Positions 43,501 to 51,660 are shown, counted from the stretch's first letter. The stretch: 64,000 bases of DNA from CAWFYI01 sp963820105 (GCA_963820105.1 CAWFYI010000001.1:372001-436000); one strand, 5' to 3'. Notes: generated by a model from the letters alone, not told the origin. A program made the numbers and translations.

Positions 43501-44571
43501 ATGGCAAAGACCAAGAAAGAGCTTTTAGAGGAAGCCAAGAAGCTTGGGCTACAGGTGGACGAGAAGTCCAAAGTGGCCGATATTCAGAAACTTATCAAAG
43601 AGGGCGCGACAGGCTCAACTGGGGTGGAAACCGATCAGAAAGCCGTACCCGACACTGCTTCAGAGGAAAAACCCGCCACAGAGCCTGAAAATGGCTCAGG
43701 CGAGGCGTCCGGTGAGAGCGTCGAAGAAGATGAACCCAAGGCGGCCAAAGCCGGCAAGCGTAGCGCCAAGGCGCTCAAGGAGGTCGAGGAAAAGCAGGCC
43801 AAGGAAGAGCGCAAGGCTAGCGGCGAAGAGGTGGAACCGCCCAAGAAGAAGCTCCAGCAACCAGCGCGTCCGCGCGTCGAGCGCCGCGCCAAGGGCTACC
43901 GCAAGAGCGCCGAACAGTTGGAAAAAGACAAAGCCTATACGCCGCAGCAAGCGGTAGAGCTGGCCAAAAAAACCAGCCACGTCAAGTTCGACGCCACGGT
44001 GGAGCTGCACGTACGCCTTAATGTAGACCCGAAGCAGGCAGACCAGAACATACGCGACAACCTGGTCCTGCCGGCAGGCAGCGGCAAGTCCGTGCGCATC
44101 GCGGTGCTGACCGAAGATGCCGCGTCCGCGAAGAAAGCCGGCGCCGACTTGGCGGGTACGGACGACCTGCTGGCCGCGCTCGACAAGGGCCGGATGGATT
44201 TCGACGTCCTGATAGCTACGCCCGCTCTGATGCCCAAGCTTGGCAAATACGCGCGCGTATTAGGCCCGCGCGGCCTGATGCCCAACCCGAAGAGCGGTAC
44301 TGTCGCTACCGATGTTACTAAGGCGGTTTCGGATGCCAAGGCCGGCCGCGTGGAGTACCGGGTGGACAGCACCGGCATAGTGCACCTGGGCATCGGCAAG
44401 GTCAGTTTTACCTCTGACCAGCTGCTCCAGAACCTGAACGCGGTCGCGGTGAGCATCACGGCGAACAAACCGCAGTCGCTCAAGGGCAACTACGTGCGGT
44501 CCGTATACCTGACCACGTCCATGGGCCCTTCGGTACCGGTGGAAGTAGCAGGTTTCGGCGTTGCGGCTTAA
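43501..44571 (+). CDS. rplA: 50S ribosomal protein uL1 with long N-terminal extension
   Basis: 356 residues; the L1 core (about residues 130-356) has RAKGYRKSAEQLEKDKAYTP, VKFDATVELHVRLNVDPKQA, LGPRGLMPNPKSGTVATDVT and GNYVRSVYLTTSMGPSVPVE. The extra 125 N-terminal residues begin with a SAP/HeH-like helix-turn-helix (KKELLEEAKKLGLQVDEKSK, ADIQKLIKEG). They continue as an acidic-basic low-complexity linker. Shine-Dalgarno AAAGGAG is strong. Confidence 0.95.
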   Translation: MAKTKKELLEEAKKLGLQVDEKSKVADIQKLIKEGATGSTGVETDQKAVPDTASEEKPATEPENGSGEASGESVEEDEPKAAKAGKRSAKALKEVEEKQAKEERKASGEEVEPPKKKLQQPARPRVERRAKGYRKSAEQLEKDKAYTPQQAVELAKKTSHVKFDATVELHVRLNVDPKQADQNIRDNLVLPAGSGKSVRIAVLTEDAASAKKAGADLAGTDDLLAALDKGRMDFDVLIATPALMPKLGKYARVLGPRGLMPNPKSGTVATDVTKAVSDAKAGRVEYRVDSTGIVHLGIGKVSFTSDQLLQNLNAVAVSITANKPQSLKGNYVRSVYLTTSMGPSVPVEVAGFGVAA

Positions 44572-44579
44572 GGGCGTGG

Positions 44580-44585
44580 CATAAT
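44580..44585 (+). promoter_or_regulatory. -10 box CATAAT before tmk
   Basis: CATAAT ends 7 nt before ATG 44593 and overlaps the rplA-tmk gap; probable internal, leaderless promoter. Confidence 0.4.
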
Positions 44586-44592
44586 ATAGGCT

Positions 44593-45225
44593 ATGGTTCC
44601 GAAACCACATCCGCTTGATAACGGACTCGTAATAATGTTCGAGGGCATAGACGGCGTGGGCAAGACTACCCAGATCGATCTGCTCCGCGAGGCCTTGCAG
44701 GATGCGGACTGGCCGGTGCTCGTCACAAGGAACATGGGCGGCACTCCCATGGGTGAAGCTCTGCGCAAAGTCATAAAATCTTCGCTTGAGCGGCCGCCGC
44801 TGACGGATTTTTACATATCGCTGGCAGTCCAGGAACCGCTGCTGGACGTCATAGACGAAGCGCGCGCGGAGGGCAAGATCGTCCTGATGGACCGTGGCCC
44901 GTTATCGCTGGCGGCCTATCAGATCTATGGCGGCGGCGTTGACGAAGCGACCGGCTGGCGCCATGTCGAGGAAGGTATGGACCGGATCAAGCCGGACATC
45001 GTCATATTCTACGATACGGACGTCAAGACGGCGCTGGCGCGTATCAAGGGCGGGGCCAAGGATGATTACTTCGAAAGCAAGCCCCCGGCGTACTTCGAGA
45101 AGGTAGCGGAAGGCTTCAGAACCGCGGCCGGGCGCTTCCCCGCCGTGAGGGTCATAGACGGCTCCGATTCCGTGGCGGATATTCAGAAGCAAACCATGTC
45201 AGCCGTGATACCGCTGCTCAAGTAA
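44593..45225 (+). CDS. tmk: Thymidylate kinase-like P-loop kinase (stand-alone paralogue)
   Basis: 210 residues. Walker A IMFEGIDGVGKTTQIDLLRE, then VTRNMGGTPMGEALRKVIKS, DRGPLSLAAYQIYGG (DRY/DRG motif) and a C-terminal YFEKVAEGFRTAAGRFPAVR. Phosphorylates dTMP to dTDP in the usual case. A second thymidylate-kinase domain is fused to ThyX 1.4 kb downstream, so the two paralogues may differ in substrate. Confidence 0.85.
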   Translation: MVPKPHPLDNGLVIMFEGIDGVGKTTQIDLLREALQDADWPVLVTRNMGGTPMGEALRKVIKSSLERPPLTDFYISLAVQEPLLDVIDEARAEGKIVLMDRGPLSLAAYQIYGGGVDEATGWRHVEEGMDRIKPDIVIFYDTDVKTALARIKGGAKDDYFESKPPAYFEKVAEGFRTAAGRFPAVRVIDGSDSVADIQKQTMSAVIPLLK

Positions 45226-45331
45226 AGCGTTATAACCACCTATTTGCGTAAAAATCACATTATTATTGTGCTTGCCTTAGGCCGCGGCGCTCAATTACAA
45301 TGTAAGCAGTCATCTGTGAGGGAGAGATTCT

Positions 45332-46042
45332 GTGGTTTATAGCAACACACAAATCCGCAAAGCGTTGGAGGAGGGGCATATATTATGCCACCCGTTCAAT
45401 CCCAAGCACGTCGCGCACGCCAGCCTGGACGTCACCCTGGGATATTATTATTATCGCATCGAGAAGATGAACGAGCGGACCATCTACAATCCGTTCGACC
45501 GCGAGGACGTGGAACGCTACTTCGACGGACCGTACAAGGCTTTGCCGCACGGCGAATGGTGCGCTTTGAACGGTTTCAAACCCATGGCTAACATACCGCT
45601 TGACCACCCGGTCATCAGCCTGAAGCCGCGCGAGCGCATACTGGCCCATACACACGAGTTCTTCGGCATCAAACCGCCCGGCGCGTTCGAGGTCAAGTCG
45701 CGTTCCAGCTGGGGCCGCAACGGCGTGGCCGTATGTTTTGACGCCGGCTGGGTTGATCCGGGTTACATCAACCGGCTAACCCTGGAAATATACAACCTGA
45801 ACGAGCGCGAGACAGTGCTGCTGCCCGTGGGCGAGCGCATCGCCCAAGCCATATTCCTAGAGACCGGCGAGGTCGAAGGCGACTACGGCAAGGGCCGCGA
45901 CGACGGCTTTAGCGGCAAGTACCAACAAGGCAGCGACATGGAGACGATAATCAAGACCTGGTCACCCGACATGCTGCTGCCCAAGGCCTACCTCGATAAG
46001 CGTAGCCTGCCGCATAATATCAAAGGACTGTCCTATGACTAG
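45332..46042 (+). CDS. dcd: dCTP deaminase / dUTPase-family protein
   Basis: 236 residues from GTG 45332 with Shine-Dalgarno GGGAGAG. HASLDVTLGYYYYRI near the N-terminus, VKSRSSWGRNGVAVCFDAGW, VDPGYINRLTLEIYNLNERE, LPVGERIAQAIF and GKYQQ are the trimeric dUTPase/dCTP-deaminase motifs; SRSSWGRNGV carries the deaminase-type active-site Ser/Arg. It would feed dUTP/dUMP to the ThyX next door. Its stop overlaps the Tmk-ThyX start by 8 nt. Confidence 0.88.
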   Translation: MVYSNTQIRKALEEGHILCHPFNPKHVAHASLDVTLGYYYYRIEKMNERTIYNPFDREDVERYFDGPYKALPHGEWCALNGFKPMANIPLDHPVISLKPRERILAHTHEFFGIKPPGAFEVKSRSSWGRNGVAVCFDAGWVDPGYINRLTLEIYNLNERETVLLPVGERIAQAIFLETGEVEGDYGKGRDDGFSGKYQQGSDMETIIKTWSPDMLLPKAYLDKRSLPHNIKGLSYD

Positions 46043-48383
46043 GGGCAAGTACATAGTACTCGAGGGCGCGGAAGGCGTCGGCAAGACCACCCAGTTGGAT
46101 GAGCTGGCCAGGCGGCTGCGCGCGGCCGGGCTGCCGGTACGCACCCTGCGCGAACCCGACAGCCAGAGCGATCTGACGGCCCGGGCCATCCGCCAGCTCA
46201 CCCAGGATCCGCGCTATCCCATGAATACGCGCACCGAAGTGCTGCTTTACAATGCCGCCCGCGCCCAGAGCTTGCAGGTCATAAAGAAGAGCGTGGAGCA
46301 TGGCATCGTCTGCCTGGTCGACCGCAACTATCTGACCACTTTGGCTATACAGTATTACGGCCGCGGCGACGTGCCGGATTATCAGACTATCAATAGCATC
46401 ATCAATTTCGCCGTCGACGGTGTGGAGCCGGACCTTTGCATTCTGCTGGACGCGCCGGTCAAGACACTGCGCAAACGCCTGAAAGACCGCTACAGCGGCG
46501 ATCGCTTCGACTCCCTAAGCGACGTGTTTCTGGAGAGGGTTCGGGCAGGCTATCTTTGGGAAGCGCACCAGCGTAACCTTCCCGTGGTCTTCGCCACGGA
46601 GGAGCCCGGCGCCGTAGCTGACGATATATGGAAGCTGGTCTCGAATGAACTGGCCGTGCGCGATCCAAAGGCCGCAGCGGTTTCTAATCCTACTTCTGTC
46701 AAAGAAATCATCGAGCAGAAAGCCGGCGGGAGCGGCAACGCGGCCGAACCGACCGGGACTGCCGGACGCGCGGAGGAACGCGTGGAGGCAAAAGACCAAC
46801 CCCTTATCACTAAGCAGAAAGGCGGCTCTCCCGTTATAACTGATGCCGGGCGGGAGTATCTGTCACAGACCGTGACCGACGTGGAAGGCGCCGTATACGG
46901 CTTCACCGACAAACTTACCCCCGTCACCATATCGGCCGCCATGGCGCGACTGAGCCGACGCGGCGACGACATGCGCATCACCATCCTTGACGAATTCGCG
47001 AACAAGGTCGACAAGGACGCCCAGCTGCTCAAGCGCGTGATTACCGCCTACGGCGACGATTCCGTGCAGCAGCTTACCGGCGTGCACATGGTGGTGGAAG
47101 ACGCTTCGCAGTTGCTCACGAAGAAGCTGGAATGGGGGCGTTTGGCCGCCTATCTGGAGCAGTCTACGCGATATATCTTCTATGATAAGAAGGATAAGCA
47201 CGGCAGGTATAAGTACTACACCCCTGGAAATTTGAAACCTGCCATAAAGAAGCAGTATACCGAGGCCATGGACACTATATTCGACCTGTATTCGAACATG
47301 GTGCGCCAGCTGACCGATTACGTTCGCAATAATTCTGCGGTGCCGGAAAAGGAGCGCGACGCCGCCTGGAAGGGCGCGACGCGGGCGCAAGCCTGCGATG
47401 CCGCGCGTGCCGCTTTGCCCGTTGCCGTCAAGTCCACGGTGGGCATCTTCGCTTCCGGCCAAGCACTGGAAAGCTTGATTATGCACCTGCAGAGCGACGG
47501 ATTGCCCGAAGCGCGTGCTACTGGCCAGGCGTTGCTGGACCAGGGCAGGAAGGTCATACCGATGTTCCTGGAGCGCGCCGACAAGCCCGAACGCGGCGGC
47601 GCAGCCATCGCCTACAGGTCCAACACCGCTAAACAGGTCGCCGGGCTGGCCAAGGAGTATCTGCCAGCCAAACACGCCGGCGCCAATGCCGATGCTGTCA
47701 CGCTCGTTGACTTTTGGCCGAAGAACGAACTGTTGCTGGTGGCCGACATGCTCTACGAACACAGCAGCCTTTCCCTGGAAGAGCTTCAGACTATCGTCAG
47801 CGACTGGCCTTACGAACGCAAGGCGGAGGTCTTTAAGGCCTACATGGGCGAACGGCTGAACCGCCGTCACCGGCCCGGCCGCGCTCTGGAAAAGGCCCAT
47901 TACAGCTGGGACCTGGTCTGCGACTACGGCATTTTCCGCGATCTGCAGCGCCACCGCATGGTCGACGACATGAACTGGCAGCAGCTTACGCCCCGCTACG
48001 GCTACGACGTGCCCAAGCTCATAGAAGAAGCCGGGCTGACCGAGCAATTCCAGGCTTGCTTCGACACCAGCCTGAAGCTTTACGGCGCCCTGCAGAAAGC
48101 AGGCTACAAGCTGGAAGCCCAGTATGCCACCTTGCTCGGGCACAAGATGCGCTGGAAAGTCACATATAACGCCCGCCAAGCCTTCCACATGCATGAACTT
48201 CGCACTACATCGCAGGGACATCCGGGTTACCGCAAGCTGGTTCTACAGATGCACGAAAAACTGGCAGAGGTCCATCCCCTATTAGCGGAAGCTATGAGCT
48301 TCGTTAATAGCGACGAGGACCCCGCACTGACCCGCCTGGCAGCCGAGCGCTACACCCAGTTCAAACTGGGGCAACTCAAATAG
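46035..48383 (+). CDS. tmk-thyX: Thymidylate kinase - tandem ThyX fusion
   Basis: 782 residues. Residues 1-205 are thymidylate kinase: IVLEGAEGVGKTTQLDELAR, TLREPDSQSD, DRNYLTTLAIQYYGRGDVPD, ILLDAPVKTLRKRL. A linker of about 55 residues follows. From residue 265 there are two ThyX-like halves. The first has GDDSVQQLTGVHMVVEDASQ and WGRLAAYLEQSTRY; the second has FRDLQRHRMVDDMNWQQLTP then RYGYD. The canonical motif RHRx7S is split: the first half keeps Ser-x-Arg-Tyr but has WGR, the second keeps RHR but lacks the Ser. Makes dTMP from dUMP with FAD and methylene-folate, then dTDP. Confidence 0.85.
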   Translation: MTRGKYIVLEGAEGVGKTTQLDELARRLRAAGLPVRTLREPDSQSDLTARAIRQLTQDPRYPMNTRTEVLLYNAARAQSLQVIKKSVEHGIVCLVDRNYLTTLAIQYYGRGDVPDYQTINSIINFAVDGVEPDLCILLDAPVKTLRKRLKDRYSGDRFDSLSDVFLERVRAGYLWEAHQRNLPVVFATEEPGAVADDIWKLVSNELAVRDPKAAAVSNPTSVKEIIEQKAGGSGNAAEPTGTAGRAEERVEAKDQPLITKQKGGSPVITDAGREYLSQTVTDVEGAVYGFTDKLTPVTISAAMARLSRRGDDMRITILDEFANKVDKDAQLLKRVITAYGDDSVQQLTGVHMVVEDASQLLTKKLEWGRLAAYLEQSTRYIFYDKKDKHGRYKYYTPGNLKPAIKKQYTEAMDTIFDLYSNMVRQLTDYVRNNSAVPEKERDAAWKGATRAQACDAARAALPVAVKSTVGIFASGQALESLIMHLQSDGLPEARATGQALLDQGRKVIPMFLERADKPERGGAAIAYRSNTAKQVAGLAKEYLPAKHAGANADAVTLVDFWPKNELLLVADMLYEHSSLSLEELQTIVSDWPYERKAEVFKAYMGERLNRRHRPGRALEKAHYSWDLVCDYGIFRDLQRHRMVDDMNWQQLTPRYGYDVPKLIEEAGLTEQFQACFDTSLKLYGALQKAGYKLEAQYATLLGHKMRWKVTYNARQAFHMHELRTTSQGHPGYRKLVLQMHEKLAEVHPLLAEAMSFVNSDEDPALTRLAAERYTQFKLGQLK

Positions 48384-48430
48384 TTCGCCCCCGGGTTGAC
48401 ACCCCGGACTGCCTATGCGAGCATAGAAGC

Positions 48431-48532
48431 ATGAGCAAGAAACGATTCGTGGACATCGTGATTACCACCAAGGCCGGCGGGTAGTTTACTGCGAATCTGC
48501 AAGTACACGGCTCCCGCCGAGGGAGCTTTTTT
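48431..48532 (+). promoter_or_regulatory. Putative leader-peptide attenuator
   Basis: A 17-codon ORF (48431-48484, MSKKRFVDIVITTKAGG) precedes an intrinsic terminator, GCTCCC (48510-48515), loop GCCGA, GGGAGC (48521-48526), T6. CGGCGGG at 48475-48481, formed by the last codons, can pair with CCCGCCG 48513-48519 and so block the terminator. No clear ribosome site precedes the ORF. Confidence 0.45.
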
Positions 48533-48557
48533 AATTACAGATGAAAAAAGGAGTAAA

Positions 48558-48770
48558 ATGATGGCAGGAAAAACGGAACAACTGGGAAAACGTAGCGGAG
48601 ACGGCGAAAACCCCGACCACGACAAATTAGACGATGCCCGCGTATCTGAAGCGGCGTCGATGACCGGAGAGGCCGCAGTTGCAGCATGCGGCGAAGCGCT
48701 ACCGACGCCTCCTGATACGCAGGCGGTCATCGATGACCAGTACGGAACAATGGATCACATGGGCGGCTAA
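48558..48770 (+). CDS. Small acidic unknown protein
   Basis: 70 residues with Shine-Dalgarno AAAGGAG before ATG 48558. Hydrophilic and probably disordered (GKRSGDGENPDHDKLDDARV, then ALPTPPDTQAVIDDQYG). No recognised family. It lies behind the terminator at 48510-48532, hence possibly controlled by attenuation. Confidence 0.5.
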   Translation: MMAGKTEQLGKRSGDGENPDHDKLDDARVSEAASMTGEAAVAACGEALPTPPDTQAVIDDQYGTMDHMGG

Positions 48771-48781
48771 TAGCACCGCCC

Positions 48782-48809
48782 TTGACCCCGGTTAACTACC
48801 TGCTATAAT
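48782..48809 (+). promoter_or_regulatory. Strong promoter of rplJ-rplL
   Basis: TTGACC (48782-48787), 16-nt spacer, TATAAT (48804-48809). The start at about 48816 opens a 190-nt leader. Confidence 0.75.
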
Positions 48810-48815
48810 TAAGCC

Positions 48816-49005
48816 TAGAGTTGCCAGAGACAGCGACGGCTAACTTTTAATTAAGAAGGCTTGATAATGTCGCCTAGGTACGAACAATCTATCTTTATAG
48901 AGTTTGCACGTCTTTGGTTCTTGAATGTCCGAAGACGTTTTTGTTTGGCAGCTTGAAGCGGGGAACGGTCGATATCTTCGCCCACAACAATCAACAGGAG
49001 GCAAT
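48816..49005 (+). promoter_or_regulatory. L10 leader with terminator hairpin
   Basis: A 190-nt leader before rplJ contains a 10-bp hairpin (48908-48917 with 48929-48938) followed by a U-run, and ends with AGGAGG. By position it is the L10(L12)4 autoregulatory leader. The hairpin suggests control by premature termination. Confidence 0.6.
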
Positions 49006-49530
49006 ATGCCACTAAGCAAGAGTGATAAACAGGAAGTCATCAATGAAGTCGGCGAACTGCTGGCCGGTTCGAAGATGACCGTGGTAGCCAAGTACGAAGG
49101 TACGCCCGTAAAGGCGTTGCAGCAGTTGCGCCGCGACGCACGAGCGAACGGCACGACCGTGAAAGTCGTGAAGAACCGTCTGGTAATCCAGGCCATAAAG
49201 GCTACTGACAGCGTGAAAGGCACGGACACCGGCGCCCTTCAGGGCATGCTGCTGTACGCGTTCAACGGCGAAGATGAAGTCGCGCCGGCCCAGAGCCTGC
49301 ACAATTTTGCCAAGTCCAACCCGTCCCTGCAGTTCGTAGGCGCCATAACGGCCGAGGGCAAGTTCATCGGCGCGGACGAAGTCAAAGCCCTGGCGGTACT
49401 GCCGGGCAAGAACCAGATGCTAGCTGGCATCGTAAACATGCTGAACGCGCCTGTCCAAGGTGTCGTGGGCAGCCTCAGCGGTAACCTTCACGGCCTTCTG
49501 CAAGGCCTGGAAGCCAAAGCCGCTAAATAA
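49006..49530 (+). CDS. rplJ: 50S ribosomal protein uL10
   Basis: 174 residues from ATG 49006, next to Shine-Dalgarno AGGAGG; the longer frame from 48925 is leader sequence. LSKSDKQEVINEVGELLAGS, VVAKYEGTPVKALQQLRRDA, VKVVKNRLVIQAI and LQFVGAITAEGKFIGADEVK are uL10 features. The C-terminal helices bind L7/L12 dimers, whose gene follows after 19 nt. Confidence 0.95.
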   Translation: MPLSKSDKQEVINEVGELLAGSKMTVVAKYEGTPVKALQQLRRDARANGTTVKVVKNRLVIQAIKATDSVKGTDTGALQGMLLYAFNGEDEVAPAQSLHNFAKSNPSLQFVGAITAEGKFIGADEVKALAVLPGKNQMLAGIVNMLNAPVQGVVGSLSGNLHGLLQGLEAKAAK

Positions 49531-49549
49531 TAGATTTAAGGAGTAAATT

Positions 49550-49936
49550 ATGGCAACAGATCTTAAGAAAATCGCGAAAGACCTTACGGGACTGACCGTC
49601 CTGGAAGTCAATGAACTGGGCAACATCCTAAAGGATGAGTACGGCATCGAGCCGGCCGCCGCGGCCGTAGCTGTCGCAGCCGGTCCTGCTGCCGGCGGCG
49701 AAGCCGCTCCGGCAGCCGAAGAGAAGAGTGAATACGACGTCATTCTCAAAGATGCCGGCGCGCAAAAAGTCGCCGTCATTAAGGCCGTAAAAGACATTAC
49801 CGGCCTGGGCCTTGGCGAAGCCAAGGCTATCGTCGACGGCGTACCCAAGCCCGTACTCGAGAAAGCCAAGACCGAAGACGCAGAAGCCGCCAAGAAGGCC
49901 CTAGAAGAGGCCGGCGCTACCGTCGAACTGGCCTAA
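49550..49936 (+). CDS. rplL: 50S ribosomal protein bL12 (L7/L12)
   Basis: 128 residues. N-terminal dimerisation helix pair (LTGLTVLEVNELGNILKDEY), alanine-rich hinge, and the C-terminal factor-binding domain EKSEYDVILKDAGAQKVAVI, KAVKDITGLGLGEAKAIVDG, PKPVLEKAKTEDAEAAKKAL. Recruits translation GTPases. Shine-Dalgarno AAGGAG. Confidence 0.97.
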   Translation: MATDLKKIAKDLTGLTVLEVNELGNILKDEYGIEPAAAAVAVAAGPAAGGEAAPAAEEKSEYDVILKDAGAQKVAVIKAVKDITGLGLGEAKAIVDGVPKPVLEKAKTEDAEAAKKALEEAGATVELA

Positions 49937-49954
49937 ACACACAGTTCTTCAACG

Positions 49955-49982
49955 AAAAGAGGTTCCGCAAGAGATCTCTTTT
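49955..49982 (+). terminator. Probable terminator of rplJ-rplL
   Basis: AAAAGAG (49955-49961) pairs with CTCTTTT (49976-49982) across a 14-nt loop, followed by T residues. Confidence 0.5.
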
Positions 49983-50016
49983 TGATTTTATGGCTTTAAC
50001 GTGCTTTAATGTGCGA

Positions 50017-50646
50017 ATGGCATCATGCGAAACCTGTCCTCATCGCATTCCTATGGATCGTGAAACATGGGACAAAGTAAAGAAAGCCCAAAGAGAGGCA
50101 ACACCAGAGCTATCTCGAGCACAATGCGCAAAACTTACGCGTATAGAACGTAAGACCTTTGAGGGCCTGGAAGGTGGTGTGCAGGATTGTGAAGGCTACA
50201 GCCCCATCAGAGCCATGGGCAATTATGTATTGCGTAAAATTAGTATTGGACACCGCTATAAGAAAACTGAGGCAGGTGGCCTCCGGTCCGTAGGTTGGAG
50301 TGAAAAGACATGTAATAATCCATGGCTAGATTCTCCAGCGTACTTTAAGCTTCAGGACGAGTTTCAGGCAGTAGGGTCAGAAGGCGCAGAAGAGAAGCCC
50401 TCACCACTCTTTGATACAGACAAGCAAAGATATGCATTTATAGAAGGTAACATTGCCACCACAAGAATGGTGAGTGGAATGATGTTGGTAGCGCTGGGTG
50501 CGGCAGCAGCAGAAGCTGCACCTGAGCCAATTAGTGCTGCTGGCACCGGTTTTGTGGCATGGGGTCTATATCGGGCAGCGACAGGCGGTATAGATATGGC
50601 ACGAGCCACCTGGACAGAGTTTCAAGAGCACCGCAATAGTTCATAA
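50017..50646 (+). CDS. Unknown cysteine-containing protein with C-terminal membrane segment
   Basis: Start ATG 50017 is preferred: TTGATT (49982) and TTTAAT (50005-50010) with 17-nt spacing place transcription at the codon. 209 residues. The N-terminus SCETCPHRIPMDRETW has a C-x2-C-x-H cluster, with further cysteines in RAQCAKLTR, VQDCEGYS and KTCNNPW, a possible metal site. A hydrophobic stretch near the end (MMLVALGAAAAEAAPEPISA AGTGFVAWGLY) may cross the membrane. Family not recognised. Confidence 0.55.
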   Translation: MASCETCPHRIPMDRETWDKVKKAQREATPELSRAQCAKLTRIERKTFEGLEGGVQDCEGYSPIRAMGNYVLRKISIGHRYKKTEAGGLRSVGWSEKTCNNPWLDSPAYFKLQDEFQAVGSEGAEEKPSPLFDTDKQRYAFIEGNIATTRMVSGMMLVALGAAAAEAAPEPISAAGTGFVAWGLYRAATGGIDMARATWTEFQEHRNSS

Positions 50647-50712
50647 AACATCTCTCAATCTCAGTCGCTTTGATAAGTCGTAGGGGTTAGGTCTAGATCA
50701 CCGCAGAGCGCG

Positions 50713-51207
50713 TTATAGCTTCCGAATAGTTCTATTGAGCCGTTCGCTCATACCTACATCTCTCCGAGGTCTAATATTAAATGTGATATAAAAACTCGGA
50801 AGTTTCTGTTGGAGTACTTCGATGTCTCTGTTAACTGATTCTAGGAGTGATTCTACATCAGTTCTGGATACCGTAGCAGATCTATTATTATCTGGGATTA
50901 TAGTAGTAGTTGTCGTAGTAGTGTGCGCTCCCTCACTCCTACCCAAGGCGCGTTTCCCTTCAGATGTGAGGCTCAGCTTGGTTAGCTTGTTTTTTTTATC
51001 ACGTTTAGAGTAGTGTCGGGTGAGGAAATTATAGTCCTTCATTGACGTGAGCTTGTTTGAGAGCCATGACCGGTTCGCTTTATCGCTTTTCTGGCCTCGT
51101 CCCATTTCCACGAAGAGGTCATCAACGGCGATAGCATCCTCCGAGGTGCTCCTAAAGAAGTCTTCCAGATTTTTTGTTGCTGCTTCGCGGGAAAGATAAT
51201 TACTCAT
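50713..51207 (-). CDS. Winged-helix-like DNA-binding protein
   Basis: 164 residues. Residues 1-95 look like a winged helix (FVEMGRGQKSDKANRSWLSN, KLTSMKDYNFLTRHYSKRDK, LTKLSLTSEGKRALGRSEG). A run of seven threonines (TTTTTTT) links it to a C-terminal helix (DVESLLESVNRDIEVLQQKL) and a basic tail. No signal peptide. It may be a transcription regulator; target unknown. A TAGGAT box 7 nt upstream of ATG suggests a leaderless start. Confidence 0.5.
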   Translation of the reverse strand: MSNYLSREAATKNLEDFFRSTSEDAIAVDDLFVEMGRGQKSDKANRSWLSNKLTSMKDYNFLTRHYSKRDKKNKLTKLSLTSEGKRALGRSEGAHTTTTTTTIIPDNNRSATVSRTDVESLLESVNRDIEVLQQKLPSFYITFNIRPRRDVGMSERLNRTIRKL

Positions 51208-51309
51208 AGTCTTAATCCTAGCATAGACACGAGAAATAGTAAAGCTAGTATTGCACGGCTAGGACTAACGTGCTATGCTGTAGTCAGCCTCACGCTCCTT
51301 AACAGATAT

Positions 51310-51399
51310 GGTAGAGATGAAAAGTGGTTATTTCACCCCGTTTTAAAAACGGGTATTCCGTCACAGGGATTGCAGGTTCGACTCCTGTCTCTATCGCCA
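51310..51399 (+). tRNA. tRNA-Leu (TAA)
   Basis: Acceptor GGTAGAG/CTCTATC (one G-U), anticodon stem CCCGT/ACGGG around TTTAAAA, anticodon TAA, long class II variable arm, T-arm GGTTCGACTCC, encoded CCA at 51397-51399. Confidence 0.9.
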
Positions 51400-51406
51400 A
51401 ATACTC

Positions 51407-51462
51407 ATAGGGGGTATTTGGCACGCCGGGACTAGTATGGCTCCGGTGCATAAACCCCCTAT
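51407..51462 (+). other. Structured element directly after tRNA-Leu
   Basis: ATAGGGGGT (51407-51415) pairs perfectly with ACCCCCTAT (51454-51462). Inside, GCAC..CGG (51421-51429) pairs with CCGGTGC (51443-51449). No ORF covers it. It might be a tRNA trailer or a small RNA. Confidence 0.45.
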
Positions 51463-51469
51463 CCCCACA

Positions 51470-51509
51470 AACAAACAACCCCCAGTGATTACACTGGGGG
51501 TTGTTTGTT
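51470..51509 (+). terminator. Long GC-rich terminator hairpin
   Basis: An 18-bp near-perfect palindrome (AACAAACAACCCCCAGTG, loop ATTA, complementary arm) closes the tRNA-Leu transcript. With its symmetric A/T ends it may work in both directions. Confidence 0.7.
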
Positions 51510-51660
51510 TCCGTCACAGGGCAAGCGCTTGCTTGTTAAAAACATTGTAACAACGAATTGTCAAGAATTCAAGACCAAATTTTATATAAATATATATTTA
51601 TATAAAATCACTTCTTAACGATTTATGTGCGATACAATGTAGCCATAAATAGGAGGCTAT

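Noticed and set aside
48925..49005. rplJ starting at 48925 within the leader
   Set aside because: No ribosome site there, and the codons cover the terminator hairpin. ATG 49006 follows AGGAGG and begins a canonical uL10.
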